From Corynebacterium sp. HS2168-gen11 (lineage in GTDB: Bacteria; Actinomycetota; Actinomycetes; Mycobacteriales; Mycobacteriaceae): 64,000 nucleotides of DNA. Position numbers and translations under genes: made by a program. Under the pieces are notes generated by a model. That model saw nothing but the letters and a program-made list of their open reading frames with translations. It was not told the DNA's origin and ran no database searches. Every line of letters starts with the position of its first letter. The stretch's first letter is position 1. Shown here in pieces: positions 1 to 10,095 of this stretch. The stretch lies in NCBI RefSeq assembly GCF_024834075.1, contig NZ_JANUXR010000003.1:186001-250000 (forward strand). Reading direction: 5' to 3'.

Positions 1-72
1 CGATCGGGCGTGCATAGTGGGGAAGAAGAGGAGTCTTTGTTTAGTCGCTTGCGAAATAGGTTCTGGAAATAA
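1..72 (+). CDS. C-terminal end of DnaJ-type chaperone (partial)
   Basis: An open frame runs from the window edge to a TAA directly before the next gene's ATG. The visible tail is acidic and then basic, ending in SRLRNRFWK. A dnaJ gene normally precedes rsmE in actinobacteria, so this is most likely the end of the second DnaJ co-chaperone. That identity rests on gene order, because no J domain or zinc domain lies inside the window. The zero-base spacing to rsmE suggests translational coupling. Confidence 0.6.
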   Translation, partial: RSGVHSGEEEESLFSRLRNRFWK

Positions 73-804
73 ATGACGCTGCCAGTATTTATCAGCCCTA
101 CGATTCCTGCCGTCGGTGAAACTGTGGTGCTTGACGGCAGTGAAGGACGCCATGCCGTTGCTGTCAAACGCATCACTGTTGGTGAAACACTTGCGCTTAT
201 CGACGGCACGGGTGTGCGCGCCGAGGTAGAAGTTGAGCAGGTTAGTGGCAAAAGCCAGCTGGTGGCTCGTGTACGTTCGCGCGAAGTGTGTGCTCCACCG
301 CGACCACGAGTGACCATTGTGCAAGCGTTGCCGAAATCGGAACGCTCGGAACTTGCGGTGGATTTGATGACGCAAGCTGGTGTTGATCGCATTATTCCGT
401 GGCAGGCAAGTAGGTGTGTTGCTAAGTGGATTGGGCCGAAAGCCGCTAAAGGACAAGAAAAATGGCAGGCGGCAGCGATTGCTGCGGCGAAACAGTCCAG
501 GCGTACCACTATTCCGACTGTGGAGCCGTTGGCACAGACCAGTGAGATTCTTGAACTGATTGCTGCAGCTCCATTGGCGTTGGTCTTGCATGAGTCAGCG
601 GTGGGCAGCATGAAGGATTTAAGTTTCGATGCTGATGAAATTGTGCTGATTATTGGGCCAGAAGGTGGCGTGTCACCGGAAGAATTGGAAAGCTTTGCGC
701 GCGTGGGTGCCAAAGCGTTTAAATTGGGGCCTGAAGTGTTACGCACTGCAACTGCCGGCATGGTTGCATTAGCAGCTCTCGGAGTTCTGACCTCACGCTG
801 GTAG
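73..804 (+). CDS. rsmE: 16S rRNA (uracil1498-N3)-methyltransferase RsmE
   Basis: A 243-residue SPOUT-class methyltransferase that would methylate N3 of U1498 in 16S rRNA using S-adenosylmethionine. The N-terminal PUA-like part contains the HAVAVKRITVGE segment. The C-terminal SPOUT knot region shows VLIIGPEGGVSPEEL around residue 193 and LGPEVLRTATAG near the end, both hallmark RsmE motifs. Length fits the family. It starts immediately after the presumed dnaJ stop and is followed by phoH after 63 bases, as in mycobacteria. Confidence 0.95.
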   Translation: MTLPVFISPTIPAVGETVVLDGSEGRHAVAVKRITVGETLALIDGTGVRAEVEVEQVSGKSQLVARVRSREVCAPPRPRVTIVQALPKSERSELAVDLMTQAGVDRIIPWQASRCVAKWIGPKAAKGQEKWQAAAIAAAKQSRRTTIPTVEPLAQTSEILELIAAAPLALVLHESAVGSMKDLSFDADEIVLIIGPEGGVSPEELESFARVGAKAFKLGPEVLRTATAGMVALAALGVLTSRW

Positions 805-867
805 TCTAGGAAGACATATGGCAGAGCTTTGCTTGCCACCTGAATACAATCGTCACGAAGGACAACC

Positions 868-1851
868 TTGTCGCACATTACACAATCCGTTGAACTTGAT
901 AGCGCTTATGTGCAAGCCGTGTTGGGGATCAACGATGAAAACTTACAGATTTTAGAAAATCATCTTGATAGTCAGTTGCACGTTCGAGGCGATATTGTCA
1001 CCATTAGCGGTCCGGACTTTGAAGTTGCCAGAGCACTGAAGGTATTAAAAGAATTACAAGCAATTGCTCGGCGTGGACACGTGATTAGCCCCGATGCGGT
1101 TAAGCACACCTTAGAGATGATCCAATTGGAACAACCACAGTCGGTAGCAAAAGCATTAGCGACTGATATTTTGGTGCGTCGTGGCAAAGCAGTGCGTCCA
1201 AAAACGTTAGGGCAAAAAGCCTATGTGGATGCGATTGATGAGAACACGATTGTTTTTGGGTTAGGGCCGGCGGGTTCTGGTAAAACCTATCTTGCAATGG
1301 CAAAAGCGGTTCAGGCTTTGCAGTCGAAGCAAGTCCAACGCATTATTTTGACACGCCCTGCAGTTGAAGCTGGCGAAAAGCTTGGATTTTTGCCAGGTAC
1401 GTTGAATGACAAGATTGACCCGTATTTACGTCCGTTGCATGATGCGCTGCGCGATATGGTTGATCCGGAGATTATTCCGAAGCTTATGGAAGCTGGCATT
1501 GTGGAAGTCGCACCGTTGGCGTATATGCGAGGGCGTACCTTAAATGATGCCTTTGTGATTTTAGATGAGGCGCAAAATACTACAGCTGCGCAGATGAAAA
1601 TGTTTTTGACCCGTTTGGGCTTCGGTTCGAAGATGGTGGTCACTGGTGATATCACACAGGTAGACTTACCAGGTGGGCAAAAATCTGGGTTGCGGGTCGT
1701 GCGTCGGATTTTGCAAGGTGTTGAAGGCGTACACTTTAGCGAGTTAGACTCCGCCGATGTGATTCGGCATCAACTCGTAGGTCGCATCGTGCGAGCCTAT
1801 GATGAGTTTGAACAGCAGCTACATTCGGAAAAAGAGAAGGAGCACGAATGA
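868..1851 (+). CDS. phoH: PhoH-like ATPase
   Basis: A 327-residue PhoH-family P-loop NTPase. Walker A is GPAGSGKTY near residue 134, and a Walker B-like strand [10 protein letters not shown] follows near residue 229. The N-terminal region resembles the KH-like domain of PhoH proteins linked to RNA metabolism. The start is a TTG codon; no better ATG lies upstream, and a GAAGGA sequence precedes it. It overlaps ybeY by 4 bases, so the two are probably co-translated. The phoH-ybeY pair is widely conserved and thought to act in RNA quality control, although PhoH's exact substrate is unclear. Confidence 0.93.
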   Translation: MSHITQSVELDSAYVQAVLGINDENLQILENHLDSQLHVRGDIVTISGPDFEVARALKVLKELQAIARRGHVISPDAVKHTLEMIQLEQPQSVAKALATDILVRRGKAVRPKTLGQKAYVDAIDENTIVFGLGPAGSGKTYLAMAKAVQALQSKQVQRIILTRPAVEAGEKLGFLPGTLNDKIDPYLRPLHDALRDMVDPEIIPKLMEAGIVEVAPLAYMRGRTLNDAFVILDEAQNTTAAQMKMFLTRLGFGSKMVVTGDITQVDLPGGQKSGLRVVRRILQGVEGVHFSELDSADVIRHQLVGRIVRAYDEFEQQLHSEKEKEHE

Positions 1852-2444
1852 CCATCGAAGTGCTAAACGAATCTGGCTATGAGGGGATCAACGAAGAATC
1901 CTTAATTGATATTGCAAGTTTCGTGTTACGTGAGATGGATGTGCATCCGCAAGCAGAAGTCACCCTCTCACTTGTAGATATTCCAACAATGTCCGATTTG
2001 CATGTGCGGTGGATGGATTTGGAAGGCCCAACCGATGTGATGAGTTTTCCAATGGATGAACTTCTCCCTGGTTCTGGGCGTCCAGATGCGCAACCGATCG
2101 GCGACGGCATGTTAGGCGACATTATTCTCTGTCCGGAATTTGCGGCAAAGCAAGCGGAAAAGGCAGGCCACGATTTAGCGCATGAATTGTGCTTGCTGAC
2201 CACACATGGATGCTTGCATCTGCTTGGCTACGACCACATTGAACCAGACGACGAACGCGAAATGTTTGCACTGCAAAATGAATTGCTGTCTGACTGGTAC
2301 GCAGATGTGCAATCCCGTGGCATTTCCTATCAGCCAAAACCAACTGGTCCTGGTGCATTTCCATCAGCGGCAGATCGAGCTGCCTTAGACAAACTGATTC
2401 CAGGTGGCGGCATTCCAGCAATTGGGGAGCCTGATACCTTGTGA
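1848..2444 (+). CDS. ybeY: Endoribonuclease YbeY
   Basis: A 198-residue UPF0054 metalloprotein involved in 16S rRNA 3' end maturation and ribosome quality control. The diagnostic zinc site H-x3-H-x5-H is present as [11 protein letters not shown] around residue 125, preceded by the DVMSFPMDE segment. The C-terminus has about 40 extra residues rich in Pro and Gly, as in actinobacterial homologues. It overlaps phoH upstream and the CBS-domain gene downstream by 4 bases each, indicating one operon. Confidence 0.95.
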   Translation: MTIEVLNESGYEGINEESLIDIASFVLREMDVHPQAEVTLSLVDIPTMSDLHVRWMDLEGPTDVMSFPMDELLPGSGRPDAQPIGDGMLGDIILCPEFAAKQAEKAGHDLAHELCLLTTHGCLHLLGYDHIEPDDEREMFALQNELLSDWYADVQSRGISYQPKPTGPGAFPSAADRAALDKLIPGGGIPAIGEPDTL

Positions 2445-3763
2445 GTCCGTTGTTGTTGGGATCTGTGACAATAATTTCCCTGCTCTTTTCTGGTCTACTG
2501 GGCACCGTTGAAGCCGCTATCACCTCAATTTCACGCGCCCGCGTGGAACAAATGGCAAAAGATGAAGGCCGGCCAGCGTCGAAAAGCTTATTAAGCGTGC
2601 TCGACAACCGTGCGCAACATATTAACTTCTTGGTTCTGGGGCGTACGTTCCTTGATGCGGCAGCGGCGGTATGTGCAGGTATGCTCGCGGTGCAGCTGAT
2701 GGAGAAATGGGCGCTGACAGCTGCAATTGTCGGCGTGACCTTGATTTCTTTTACCATCATTGGCGTATTTTCCCGCACCGTTGGACGCTCGAACCCGTAT
2801 CGCGTGAGCCTGCGCTCTGCCATGGTGCTGAATGCCTTTGCAGTGATTTTAGGACCATTGACAAAGATTCTGATCAAGATCGGCAACGTGATTGCCCCAG
2901 GTCCAGGGTTTTCAGATGGTCCGTATTCCACCGAAATTGAATTGCGCGAAATGGTTGATATTGCGCAAGAACATGGTGTGGTGGAAGTCGAAGAACGACG
3001 CATGATTCAAAATGTGTTTGACCTCGCAAGCACCACCGCGCGCGAGGTGATGGTGCCGCGACCGGAAATGATTTGGGTTGAATCGAACAGAACCGCAGGT
3101 CAAGCAACGAGTCTATGCGTGCGATCGGGGCATTCGCGACTGCCGGTGATTGGCGAAACCGTTGACGATATTGTCGGCGTAGTGAATTTGAAAGACCTCG
3201 TGCAACGCACCTATTACGACACTGACGGTGGTAAAAGCGTGTTGGTTGATGAGGTGATGCGCGATGCGAAATTCATTCCGGATTCGAAGAAATTGGATGA
3301 GCTACTTCACGAAATGCAGGTGGAGAGCTTTCAGATTGCGCTGCTTGTCGACGAGTTCGGTGGTATTGCAGGCCTGATTTCCATTGAAGATATCTTGGAA
3401 GAAATTGTTGGCGAAATCACCGATGAATACGATGATTCAGAAGTCGCGCCGGTAGAGGTTTTTGCTGATGATCCGTATACCTACCGTGTGGTGTCGCGAT
3501 TGCTCTTAGAGGAGCTGGCAGAACAATTGCAAGAGGATCATGGTATCGAGATCGAGTTTGATGAAGATGTTGATACCGTTGCCGGCCTCATTGCGTTGGA
3601 AAAAGGTCGCGTGCCGCTGCCAGGAACCACAATTGAGGTCGATGGCTTACGGCTTGTGGCAGAAGGCGGACGAGATCGAAAAGGTCGAGTTCGAGTGCTT
3701 TCGGTGCTGGTGACTGTTCTCGATGAACTCAAACCAGCTATTGATGCAGACACTGACGCATAA
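2441..3763 (+). CDS. CNNM/CBS-domain membrane protein (CorC/HlyC family)
   Basis: A 440-residue protein of the hemolysin C/CorC type, implicated in divalent-cation (magnesium or cobalt) handling. The order is an N-terminal DUF21/CNNM membrane domain (about residues 1-150, hydrophobic segments), two CBS repeats (about 195-320, with [11 protein letters not shown] and [24 protein letters not shown]), and a C-terminal CorC/HlyC transporter-associated domain. The start is GTG, overlapping the ybeY stop. In many actinobacteria this gene lies between ybeY and era; here the pdx cluster separates it from era. Confidence 0.9.
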   Translation: MSPLLLGSVTIISLLFSGLLGTVEAAITSISRARVEQMAKDEGRPASKSLLSVLDNRAQHINFLVLGRTFLDAAAAVCAGMLAVQLMEKWALTAAIVGVTLISFTIIGVFSRTVGRSNPYRVSLRSAMVLNAFAVILGPLTKILIKIGNVIAPGPGFSDGPYSTEIELREMVDIAQEHGVVEVEERRMIQNVFDLASTTAREVMVPRPEMIWVESNRTAGQATSLCVRSGHSRLPVIGETVDDIVGVVNLKDLVQRTYYDTDGGKSVLVDEVMRDAKFIPDSKKLDELLHEMQVESFQIALLVDEFGGIAGLISIEDILEEIVGEITDEYDDSEVAPVEVFADDPYTYRVVSRLLLEELAEQLQEDHGIEIEFDEDVDTVAGLIALEKGRVPLPGTTIEVDGLRLVAEGGRDRKGRVRVLSVLVTVLDELKPAIDADTDA

Positions 3764-4072
3764 GTTGCGCGGCAAGGATCTTCGCGCGCAAGGCGGCTGT
3801 GTTATATCTTCTGTGGTGCTTGTAGCTCCAGAGATAGATAGTGCTAAACGTATAAAAGCCACACTATTTATAAGATCGTGAATAAAATAGCGTTTCGATA
3901 AGTGCTCGTGTAGATGACCTGAAACGCACAGTATGTGCCAGTTTCATGCTCAACACGAGCACCTTTTCATGCATGTAGATGGACGTTGCTGCCGATAAGC
4001 ATGTTTGCAGATGCGTCTGACATGCCCTAAGTTTAGGTGCACAAAACATTCTTATTTTTTGATTGGAGCATC
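3764..4072. other. Intergenic region upstream of pdxS
   Basis: This 309-base spacer has no convincing gene. Its first half is moderately AT-rich and contains TATAAA-like stretches. Its second half carries the large interrupted inverted repeat listed separately. An open frame running from position 4037 into pdxS is in phase, but the pdxS start with a good ribosome site lies later. Confidence 0.7.
3902..3967 (+). promoter_or_regulatory. Long interrupted hairpin ahead of pdxST
   Basis: A perfect 10-base outer stem GTGCTCGTGT / ACACGAGCAC encloses two further nested pairs, GAAAC/GTTTC and GCACA/TGTGC, around a three-base loop. The 3' arm is followed by CTTTTC. The pdxS start is about 106 bases downstream. 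It could be a weak terminator for the upstream operon, an attenuator or leader RNA of the B6 genes, or a protein operator; the sequence alone cannot decide. Confidence 0.55.
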
Positions 4073-4969
4073 ATGACAAACCACACAACTGTATTGGGAT
4101 CGGATCGAGTCAAGCGCGGATTGGCCGATATGCTCAAAGGCGGAGTAATCATGGACGTGGTTACCCCTGACCAAGCCAAGATTGCTGAAGACGCCGGTGC
4201 AACCGCAGTGATGGCATTAGAACGAGTGCCTGCCGATATTCGCGCTCAAGGCGGTATTTCTCGCATGTCCGATCCGGACATGATCGCAGGCATCCAAGAA
4301 GCTGTGAGCATTCCGGTGATGGCAAAGGCACGAATTGGTCATTTCGTCGAAGCTCAAGTCTTGGAATCCTTAGGTGTGGATTTTATCGACGAGTCGGAAG
4401 TGCTGTCACCAGCTGATTATGTAAATCATATTGATAAGCATGCCTTTACTGTGCCATTTGTATGCGGCGCAACGAACCTAGGCGAAGCGCTGCGTCGGAT
4501 TAACGAAGGTGCTGCCATGATCCGTTCCAAGGGTGAGGCTGGGACAGGTGATGTTTCCAATGCGGTGACGCATATGCGGACGATTCGCGCGGAATTAAAT
4601 CGTTTGCGCGCAATGGAACAAGACGAGCTGTATGTAGCTGCCAAGGAACTGCAAGCACCATATGATCTGGTGAAAGAAGTTGCCGCAACTGGAAAATTGC
4701 CGGTTGTGCTATTTACTGCAGGTGGCATTGCAACACCAGCAGATGCTGCAATGATGATGCAGCTTGGTGCTGAAGGCGTATTTGTGGGCTCTGGCATTTT
4801 CAAATCCGGTGATCCAGTCAAGCGTGCACGCGCAATTGTGCAAGCCACTCAAAACTATGATGATCCAAAGGTCATTGCTGAAGTTTCCCGCGGCCTTGGT
4901 GAAGCAATGGTGGGATTAAATGTCGATGAACTCCCAGTTTCCCATCGTCTCGCAGAGCGTGGCTGGTAA
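4073..4969 (+). CDS. pdxS: Pyridoxal 5'-phosphate synthase subunit PdxS
   Basis: A 298-residue (beta/alpha)8 barrel that makes PLP from ribose 5-phosphate, glyceraldehyde 3-phosphate and ammonia. Diagnostic stretches are [21 protein letters not shown], the [16 protein letters not shown] strand with its active-site lysine, and [27 protein letters not shown]. The chosen ATG is preceded by GGAG, and the protein then begins [16 protein letters not shown] as expected for the family. pdxT follows after 3 bases; the two products form the 24-subunit synthase. Confidence 0.97.
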   Translation: MTNHTTVLGSDRVKRGLADMLKGGVIMDVVTPDQAKIAEDAGATAVMALERVPADIRAQGGISRMSDPDMIAGIQEAVSIPVMAKARIGHFVEAQVLESLGVDFIDESEVLSPADYVNHIDKHAFTVPFVCGATNLGEALRRINEGAAMIRSKGEAGTGDVSNAVTHMRTIRAELNRLRAMEQDELYVAAKELQAPYDLVKEVAATGKLPVVLFTAGGIATPADAAMMMQLGAEGVFVGSGIFKSGDPVKRARAIVQATQNYDDPKVIAEVSRGLGEAMVGLNVDELPVSHRLAERGW

Positions 4970-4972
4970 TTC

Positions 4973-5539
4973 ATGATCGGTATTTTGGCAGTACAAGGTG
5001 GCGTCGCAGAACATGCACGCACCTTGGAAACCCTGCGTGTTCCAGCACGATTGGTGCGTCGGCCAGAGCACCTCGTAGGGCTTGATGGCATTATTTTGCC
5101 AGGTGGCGAATCCACGACGATCTCGAAACTATTAGAGCTTGGCGGTCTTTTCGATCCGCTTTCCAAGCTTTTGCAGGAAGGCTTACCGGCCTATGGTACC
5201 TGTGCTGGCATGATTTTATTAGCCAGTGAAATACTCGACACCAGAGCAGATGCGAAAAGTTTTGGGGCATTGGATATCACCGTGCGTCGTAACGCATTTG
5301 GGCGGCAAGTGGATTCCTTCGAAACGGATTTGAATATTATTGGCATTGCCAAGCCGGTACCTGCAGTGTTTATTCGAGCACCGTGGGTTGAGCGAGTAGG
5401 CAACGATGTAGAAGTGCTGGCCACAGCGCCAAATGGGGCTATTGTGGCAGTCCGCCAAAACAACGTGTTAGCCACGAGTTTCCATCCAGAGCTCACAGAT
5501 GACACTGCCGTGCACGAGTTGTTCTTCAAGATGGTCTAG
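4973..5539 (+). CDS. pdxT: PLP synthase glutaminase subunit PdxT
   Basis: A 188-residue class I glutamine amidotransferase that feeds ammonia to PdxS. It opens with IGILAVQGGVAEH and has the GGESTTISKLL loop. The nucleophile elbow is GTCAGMILLA (Cys near residue 80), and the catalytic His-Glu pair sits in SFHPEL near the end. Length is normal. The spacing to pdxS is 3 bases, so it is co-transcribed and probably coupled. Confidence 0.96.
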   Translation: MIGILAVQGGVAEHARTLETLRVPARLVRRPEHLVGLDGIILPGGESTTISKLLELGGLFDPLSKLLQEGLPAYGTCAGMILLASEILDTRADAKSFGALDITVRRNAFGRQVDSFETDLNIIGIAKPVPAVFIRAPWVERVGNDVEVLATAPNGAIVAVRQNNVLATSFHPELTDDTAVHELFFKMV

Positions 5540-5562
5540 CAAGATGGTCTAGGATGAGAGCC

Positions 5563-6414
5563 ATGAGCATTCTTTCAATACAATCGCACGTTTCATACGG
5601 TCACGTCGGTAACTCCGCAGCAGTCTTTCCACTCCAACGCATCGGCCATGAAGTCTGGCCAGTACACACAGTGAACTTTTCGAATCACACGGGCTACGGT
5701 CAGTGGGGTGGCGAATTAATTCCTGCCGCACAGGTTCAATCCGTGTTAGATGGCATGCAAGCACGAGGTGCCTTTGGTGATGTTCAGGCGATTGTGTCTG
5801 GCTACCAAGGCGGCAGCGATATTGCCGATGTCATTATTCAAGCTGTAGCAGCAGTCAAAGCAGAAAATCCGCAGGCTGTCTACGCTTGTGATCCTGTGAT
5901 GGGCAATGCGAAGTCTGGTTGCTTTGTGTCCGATCTGATTCCACCATTATTGCGTGAGCGTGTGGTACCAGTTGCCGATATCATTACTCCAAATCAGTTC
6001 GAATTAAGCTATCTGACTGGTGTAGAAGCCCATGATGTGGATTCCACCTTGCGTGCCTGTGAAGCCGCCCGCAAACTGGGACCAAAAACTGTGTTGGTAA
6101 CCTCGGTGCTGCGCCCAGATCGTCCAGAACATACGATTGAAATGATCGTTATGAATGATGAGGGTGCTTGGAAGGTTCAAACACCATACCTGGATGTCAA
6201 GCGCAATGGTTCCGGCGATGTCACCGCGGCACTGTTTACTGGTCACTATGTTCGTGATGGAGATGCCGCAGCTGCACTAGCAAAAACCGCATCTTCAGTC
6301 TTTGATCTCATTGACTTGACCTTTAGCAAGGATTCGCGCGAATTATTGCTGATTGAAGGACAAGAGTTCTTTGCAAATCCGAAGCTGCAGTTTGCTGTGG
6401 AAAAGATTGCATAA
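5563..6414 (+). CDS. pdxY: Pyridoxal kinase PdxY
   Basis: A ribokinase-family vitamin B6 salvage kinase of 283 residues. It begins MSILSIQSHVSYGHVGNSAAVFPL, matching the PdxY/PdxK start, contains YACDPVMGN, and ends its catalytic core with RNGSGDVTAALFTGH, where the Asp is the catalytic base. An in-phase ATG 9 bases upstream exists, but AGGA is better spaced to the chosen start. It lies 23 bases after pdxT, so de novo synthesis and salvage of PLP are encoded together. Confidence 0.93.
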   Translation: MSILSIQSHVSYGHVGNSAAVFPLQRIGHEVWPVHTVNFSNHTGYGQWGGELIPAAQVQSVLDGMQARGAFGDVQAIVSGYQGGSDIADVIIQAVAAVKAENPQAVYACDPVMGNAKSGCFVSDLIPPLLRERVVPVADIITPNQFELSYLTGVEAHDVDSTLRACEAARKLGPKTVLVTSVLRPDRPEHTIEMIVMNDEGAWKVQTPYLDVKRNGSGDVTAALFTGHYVRDGDAAAALAKTASSVFDLIDLTFSKDSRELLLIEGQEFFANPKLQFAVEKIA

Positions 6415-6497
6415 CCCTCAATCGGGTAGTTTTCGATGGTGCTGGTAGACTTGAAGATTATTCAAGCTACTCGCACCATTGCTATATAAGGAGTCAG

Positions 6498-7415
6498 GTG
6501 AATTTCACCGATACCCCGGACGGTTTTCGTTCCGGTTTTATAAGTTTCGTTGGCCGGCCTAATACAGGTAAATCGACACTCACGAATGCGCTCGTGGGAC
6601 AAAAGATTGCTATTACGGCGAATCAGCCAGAAACAACGCGCCATCCTATTCGTGGATTAGTCCACCGCCCAGATGCCCAAATTATTGTGGTCGACACCCC
6701 AGGTTTGCACCGTCCACGCACACTTTTAGGTGAACGCTTAAATGAGGTTGTCAAAGACACCTATTCGGATATGGATCTGATTGCATTAACGGTTCCGGCC
6801 GATGAAAAAATTGGTCCAGGTGATCGTTGGATCTTAGAAAATGTTCGCAAAGTTTCACCAAAAACCCCAATCCTTGGCATTGTGACGAAGGTGGATAAGG
6901 TTTCACGCGATCAAGTTGCCGTGCAGTTAATGGCATTGCACGAGCTGTTAGGTCCAGAATCGGAAGTCATTCCAGTTTCTGCGGTGACAGGTGAGCAAAA
7001 AGATGTGCTTATCGACGTCATCGTGGAACACCTTCCACAGGGGCCAAAGTTTTATCCGGATGATCACATCACCGATGATGACACTGAAACTCGCATTGCA
7101 GAACTTGTTCGTGAAGCAGCGTTATCTGGCTTAAAAGACGAGCTTCCGCACTCAGTGGCAGTGCAAGTTGATGAAATTTTGCCGAATGAGGAACGCCCTG
7201 GTGTGATGGACGTGCACGTGATCATTTATGTTGAACGTGAGGGTCAAAAAGACATCATTATTGGCAAAGGTGCACGCCGTTTAGGTCGGATTGTGTATGA
7301 GGCTCGCCCACAAATTTGTCAACTATTAGGGACAAATGTGTATCTTGATATTCGTATTAAGGTATTGAAAAACTGGCAGTCTGATCCTAAGCAATTAGGG
7401 CGTCTCGGCTTCTAA
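6498..7415 (+). CDS. era: GTPase Era
   Basis: A 305-residue GTPase for 30S subunit assembly. G1 is GRPNTGKST, the switch region has TTRHPIRG, G3 is DTPGLH and G4 is TKVD. The C-terminal KH domain contains VIIYVEREGQKDIIIGKGARRLGRI. The start is GTG behind AAGGAG. recO follows after 11 bases, the usual partner in actinobacteria. The spacer to pdxY is about 80 bases and probably contains its own promoter. Confidence 0.96.
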   Translation: MNFTDTPDGFRSGFISFVGRPNTGKSTLTNALVGQKIAITANQPETTRHPIRGLVHRPDAQIIVVDTPGLHRPRTLLGERLNEVVKDTYSDMDLIALTVPADEKIGPGDRWILENVRKVSPKTPILGIVTKVDKVSRDQVAVQLMALHELLGPESEVIPVSAVTGEQKDVLIDVIVEHLPQGPKFYPDDHITDDDTETRIAELVREAALSGLKDELPHSVAVQVDEILPNEERPGVMDVHVIIYVEREGQKDIIIGKGARRLGRIVYEARPQICQLLGTNVYLDIRIKVLKNWQSDPKQLGRLGF

Positions 7416-7426
7416 GAAGGAGGCTT

Positions 7427-8158
7427 ATGCGCCGCGAATCATTCCAGGTTCGTGCACTTGTGATCCGGTCGTATGATTTTGGTGAATCCGACCGGATCAT
7501 TGTGTTACTGACCCGCGACCATGGCCTGATTCGGGCAGTGGCCAAAGGCGTTCGACGCAGTCGCAGTCGGTTTGGTTCCCGACTCGAACCTTTTGTCGAA
7601 CTTGATGTGCAGCTATATGCAGGCCGCCAGCTGGCAACAATTACCACAGCAGATACAGTTGGGTTTTTTGCCCAAGGAATTGTCGATGATACCGATCGCT
7701 ATTTCGCAGCCTGCGCTTTATTAGAAGCCGCTGAACGCCTAGGCGGTGAAGCAGAAATTTATGATCTGTGCGTCGCAAAGCTTATTGCGCTGCAAACTGC
7801 CGAACTTCCCACACTGGTATTTGATTCCTTTTTATTAGAGGCAATGAAAGTTGCTGGTTGGGCGCCAAGTTTATTTGCCTGTGCGCAGTGTCAGGCGCCA
7901 GGGCCGCATCATGCGTTTCATCCAGCGCCGGGTGGGGCAGTGTGTCATGCGTGCCGGCCAAGTGGGTCGTTGAATGTGCACGAAGACGTGCTGCACATCA
8001 TGTGGCTGCTGAGTGAAGGTCATGGTGCGAAAGCGCTGCAATTATTGAATCATCGCGCAGCAATTGCGGCGAGTATTCATCAGGTGGCGACACGGCATTT
8101 CCATTGGCACACGGAGCGTAGGCTGGCATCTTTGCACGTATTAGAGCAAGCCCAATAG
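7427..8158 (+). CDS. recO: DNA repair protein RecO
   Basis: A 243-residue RecO with the N-terminal OB fold (RESFQVRALVIRSYDFGESDRIIVLLT) and the ring-forming KGVRRSRSRFGSRLEPF segment. A four-cysteine zinc site follows, C-x2-C in CAQCQ and C-x2-C in CHAC, around residues 153-180. It works with RecR in loading RecA during gap repair. A GGAGG ribosome site lies right after the era stop. Confidence 0.95.
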   Translation: MRRESFQVRALVIRSYDFGESDRIIVLLTRDHGLIRAVAKGVRRSRSRFGSRLEPFVELDVQLYAGRQLATITTADTVGFFAQGIVDDTDRYFAACALLEAAERLGGEAEIYDLCVAKLIALQTAELPTLVFDSFLLEAMKVAGWAPSLFACAQCQAPGPHHAFHPAPGGAVCHACRPSGSLNVHEDVLHIMWLLSEGHGAKALQLLNHRAAIAASIHQVATRHFHWHTERRLASLHVLEQAQ

Positions 8159-8182
8159 CGTCAGGTATGGATTCATGGCACA

Positions 8183-8929
8183 ATGGCTTTCGTGAATGCG
8201 CCATTAGTTCCTCCGAATATCCCAGCTGAGTTTTTACCGCGCCACATTGCCCTTGTCATGGATGGCAATGGGCGATGGGCAACCCAACGTGGCCTCAAGC
8301 GCACTGAAGGACATAAACGCGGCGAGGCGATTTTGCTTGATATGGTTGAAGCTTGCCTCGCCATGGGAGTGCCGTATTTATCAGCTTATGCGTTTAGCAC
8401 GGAAAACTGGCGGCGCAGTGTCGAAGAAGTCCGCTTTTTAATGGGCTTTAATCGTGACGTGTTGGCGCGGCAAAAAATGTGGCTGCATGAGCGCAATGTG
8501 CGCGTGCGTTGGGTGGGGCGTCGTCCGCGACTGTGGCGCAGCGTGATTCGCGAATTAGAATCGGCTGAAGAGTTAACGCAGCATAATACCGCGATGACAC
8601 TGTATATGTGTGTTAATTATGGTGGTCGAGCAGAGATTGTCGACGGTGTCCGCGAGATTGCACGGCAGGTACAAGCAGGAACGTTGCAACCAGATCAAAT
8701 CACTGAAGATACTTTCGCAAGCTTCCTTGACGAGCCTGATATGCCTGATGTAGATCTGTTTTTACGTCCATCGGGTGAAAAGCGCACCTCTAACTTCTTA
8801 TTATGGCAATCGGCGTATGCCGAGATGGTGTATCAGAATAAATTGTTCCCGGATTACACCCCAGCGGATCTATTTGCGGCGGTTGAGGAGTACGCCAAGC
8901 GTGATCGTCGATTCGGAGGCACTGCATGA
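8183..8929 (+). CDS. uppS: Isoprenyl (decaprenyl-type) diphosphate synthase
   Basis: A 248-residue cis-prenyltransferase for the polyprenyl phosphate lipid carrier of cell wall synthesis. Region I is [17 protein letters not shown] with the catalytic Asp, [12 protein letters not shown] follows, and the C-terminal motif is [27 protein letters not shown]. Its place next to recO matches the long-chain enzyme of mycobacteria. No strong Shine-Dalgarno sequence precedes the ATG. The stop overlaps the next start. Confidence 0.94.
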   Translation: MAFVNAPLVPPNIPAEFLPRHIALVMDGNGRWATQRGLKRTEGHKRGEAILLDMVEACLAMGVPYLSAYAFSTENWRRSVEEVRFLMGFNRDVLARQKMWLHERNVRVRWVGRRPRLWRSVIRELESAEELTQHNTAMTLYMCVNYGGRAEIVDGVREIARQVQAGTLQPDQITEDTFASFLDEPDMPDVDLFLRPSGEKRTSNFLLWQSAYAEMVYQNKLFPDYTPADLFAAVEEYAKRDRRFGGTA

Positions 8930-9993
8930 CGCCATCACCAAAACAAATTAAACGCTGGCAGCAATACCTCGCGAATGAGCGTGCCGAGGCCGTGGTGTAT
9001 CGCGAATTGGCGCGCAACAGGGAAGGCGCAGAGCGCGATATTCTCATGCAGATTGCCCATGCTGAGATGCGACATGAGCAGTATTGGCGCGAGAAGCTTG
9101 GCGACGATGTGGGGCTGCCGCGCACACCAGATTTGAAAACCCGATTGCTAGCGTTTTTAGCCTCGCGATTCGGGACGGTGTTCGTATTAGCCATGCTGCA
9201 AACAGCAGAGGCGCGTAACCCCTATGAACACGATGAGGATGCAACCGAGCAAATTAAAGCCGATGAGGCAGTTCATGCCGAGGTTGTACGCGGATTAGCA
9301 ACTCAAGCACGACAAAATATCAGCGGGAATTTCCGTGCCGCTGTCTTTGGTGCCAATGATGGTTTGGTGTCGAACCTGGCATTGGTTTTAGGTGTTTTAG
9401 GATCTGGTGTCTCGTTACAGTTTGTGTTGTTAGCTGGTGTTTCTGGTTTGCTGGCAGGTGCCTTGTCGATGGCGGCGGGGGAGTATATCTCGGTTAAAAG
9501 CGCCAATGAGTTAACTGAAGCGAGTGTGCCGCGAGATGATGCTCAAAATGTCATTCCATTTTTAGATGTCGATGCTAATGAATTAGCACTGGTCTATCGA
9601 GCTCGTGGCATGGATGAGGCAGAAGCTGAAGCCTTAGCACAACAACGCCTGGAAGAATTTCATGAATCAGAAGGGCATTTTTTCACTGGCGGAGAAACCT
9701 ATGAAGCTGAAGATTTGGGAAGTGCTTGGGGTGCAGCAGCATCAAGTTTTATCTTTTTTGCAAGTGGCGCGCTGATTCCATTACTGCCGTTTATTGTATT
9801 TTCATCTGCTGTGGTTGCGGGTATTTCTGCGGTAGTGCTGGTGAGTTTTGCCTTGATGTGTACTGGAGCAATTACCGGTATTCTTTCCGGTAAGCCACCA
9901 CTGGCCAGAGCCATGCGGCAACTTATTATCGGCCTTGGTGCAGCTGTCGTGACGTATGCGCTAGGTGCAGCATTTGGTGTCGCACTGGCGTAG
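8926..9993 (+). CDS. Ferritin-like / VIT1-family iron (metal) transporter
   Basis: A 355-residue fusion. The first ~140 residues form a ferritin-like (rubrerythrin) four-helix domain with metal-ligand candidates in [22 protein letters not shown] and DEAVHAEVV. The rest is a VIT1/CCC1 membrane domain ([31 protein letters not shown], then three or four hydrophobic segments). This architecture matches membrane-bound ferritin exporters of the MbfA type, which protect against iron or peroxide stress. The start overlaps the uppS stop by 4 bases. Confidence 0.88.
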   Translation: MTPSPKQIKRWQQYLANERAEAVVYRELARNREGAERDILMQIAHAEMRHEQYWREKLGDDVGLPRTPDLKTRLLAFLASRFGTVFVLAMLQTAEARNPYEHDEDATEQIKADEAVHAEVVRGLATQARQNISGNFRAAVFGANDGLVSNLALVLGVLGSGVSLQFVLLAGVSGLLAGALSMAAGEYISVKSANELTEASVPRDDAQNVIPFLDVDANELALVYRARGMDEAEAEALAQQRLEEFHESEGHFFTGGETYEAEDLGSAWGAAASSFIFFASGALIPLLPFIVFSSAVVAGISAVVLVSFALMCTGAITGILSGKPPLARAMRQLIIGLGAAVVTYALGAAFGVALA

Positions 9994-10033
9994 AGGCTGC
10001 ATGTAGGGTCAGTACGTGTGTGGAATACATACA

Positions 10034-10078
10034 AACACGCGCGAGTGATTTCGAAGATGGAAATCACTCGCGCGTGTT
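10034..10078. terminator. Bidirectional terminator between VIT1 gene and zur
   Basis: A perfect 19-base inverted repeat around a 7-base loop, centred between two convergent genes. There is no long T-run on either side, so it may act partly through its very stable stem. Confidence 0.75.
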
Positions 10079-10095
10079 GCGGTTACAGGCGTGTA

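Noticed and set aside
2122..3003. 293-codon frame antisense to ybeY and the CBS gene
   Set aside because: The real genes on the + strand are unambiguous; the frame crosses a gene border and has no domain.
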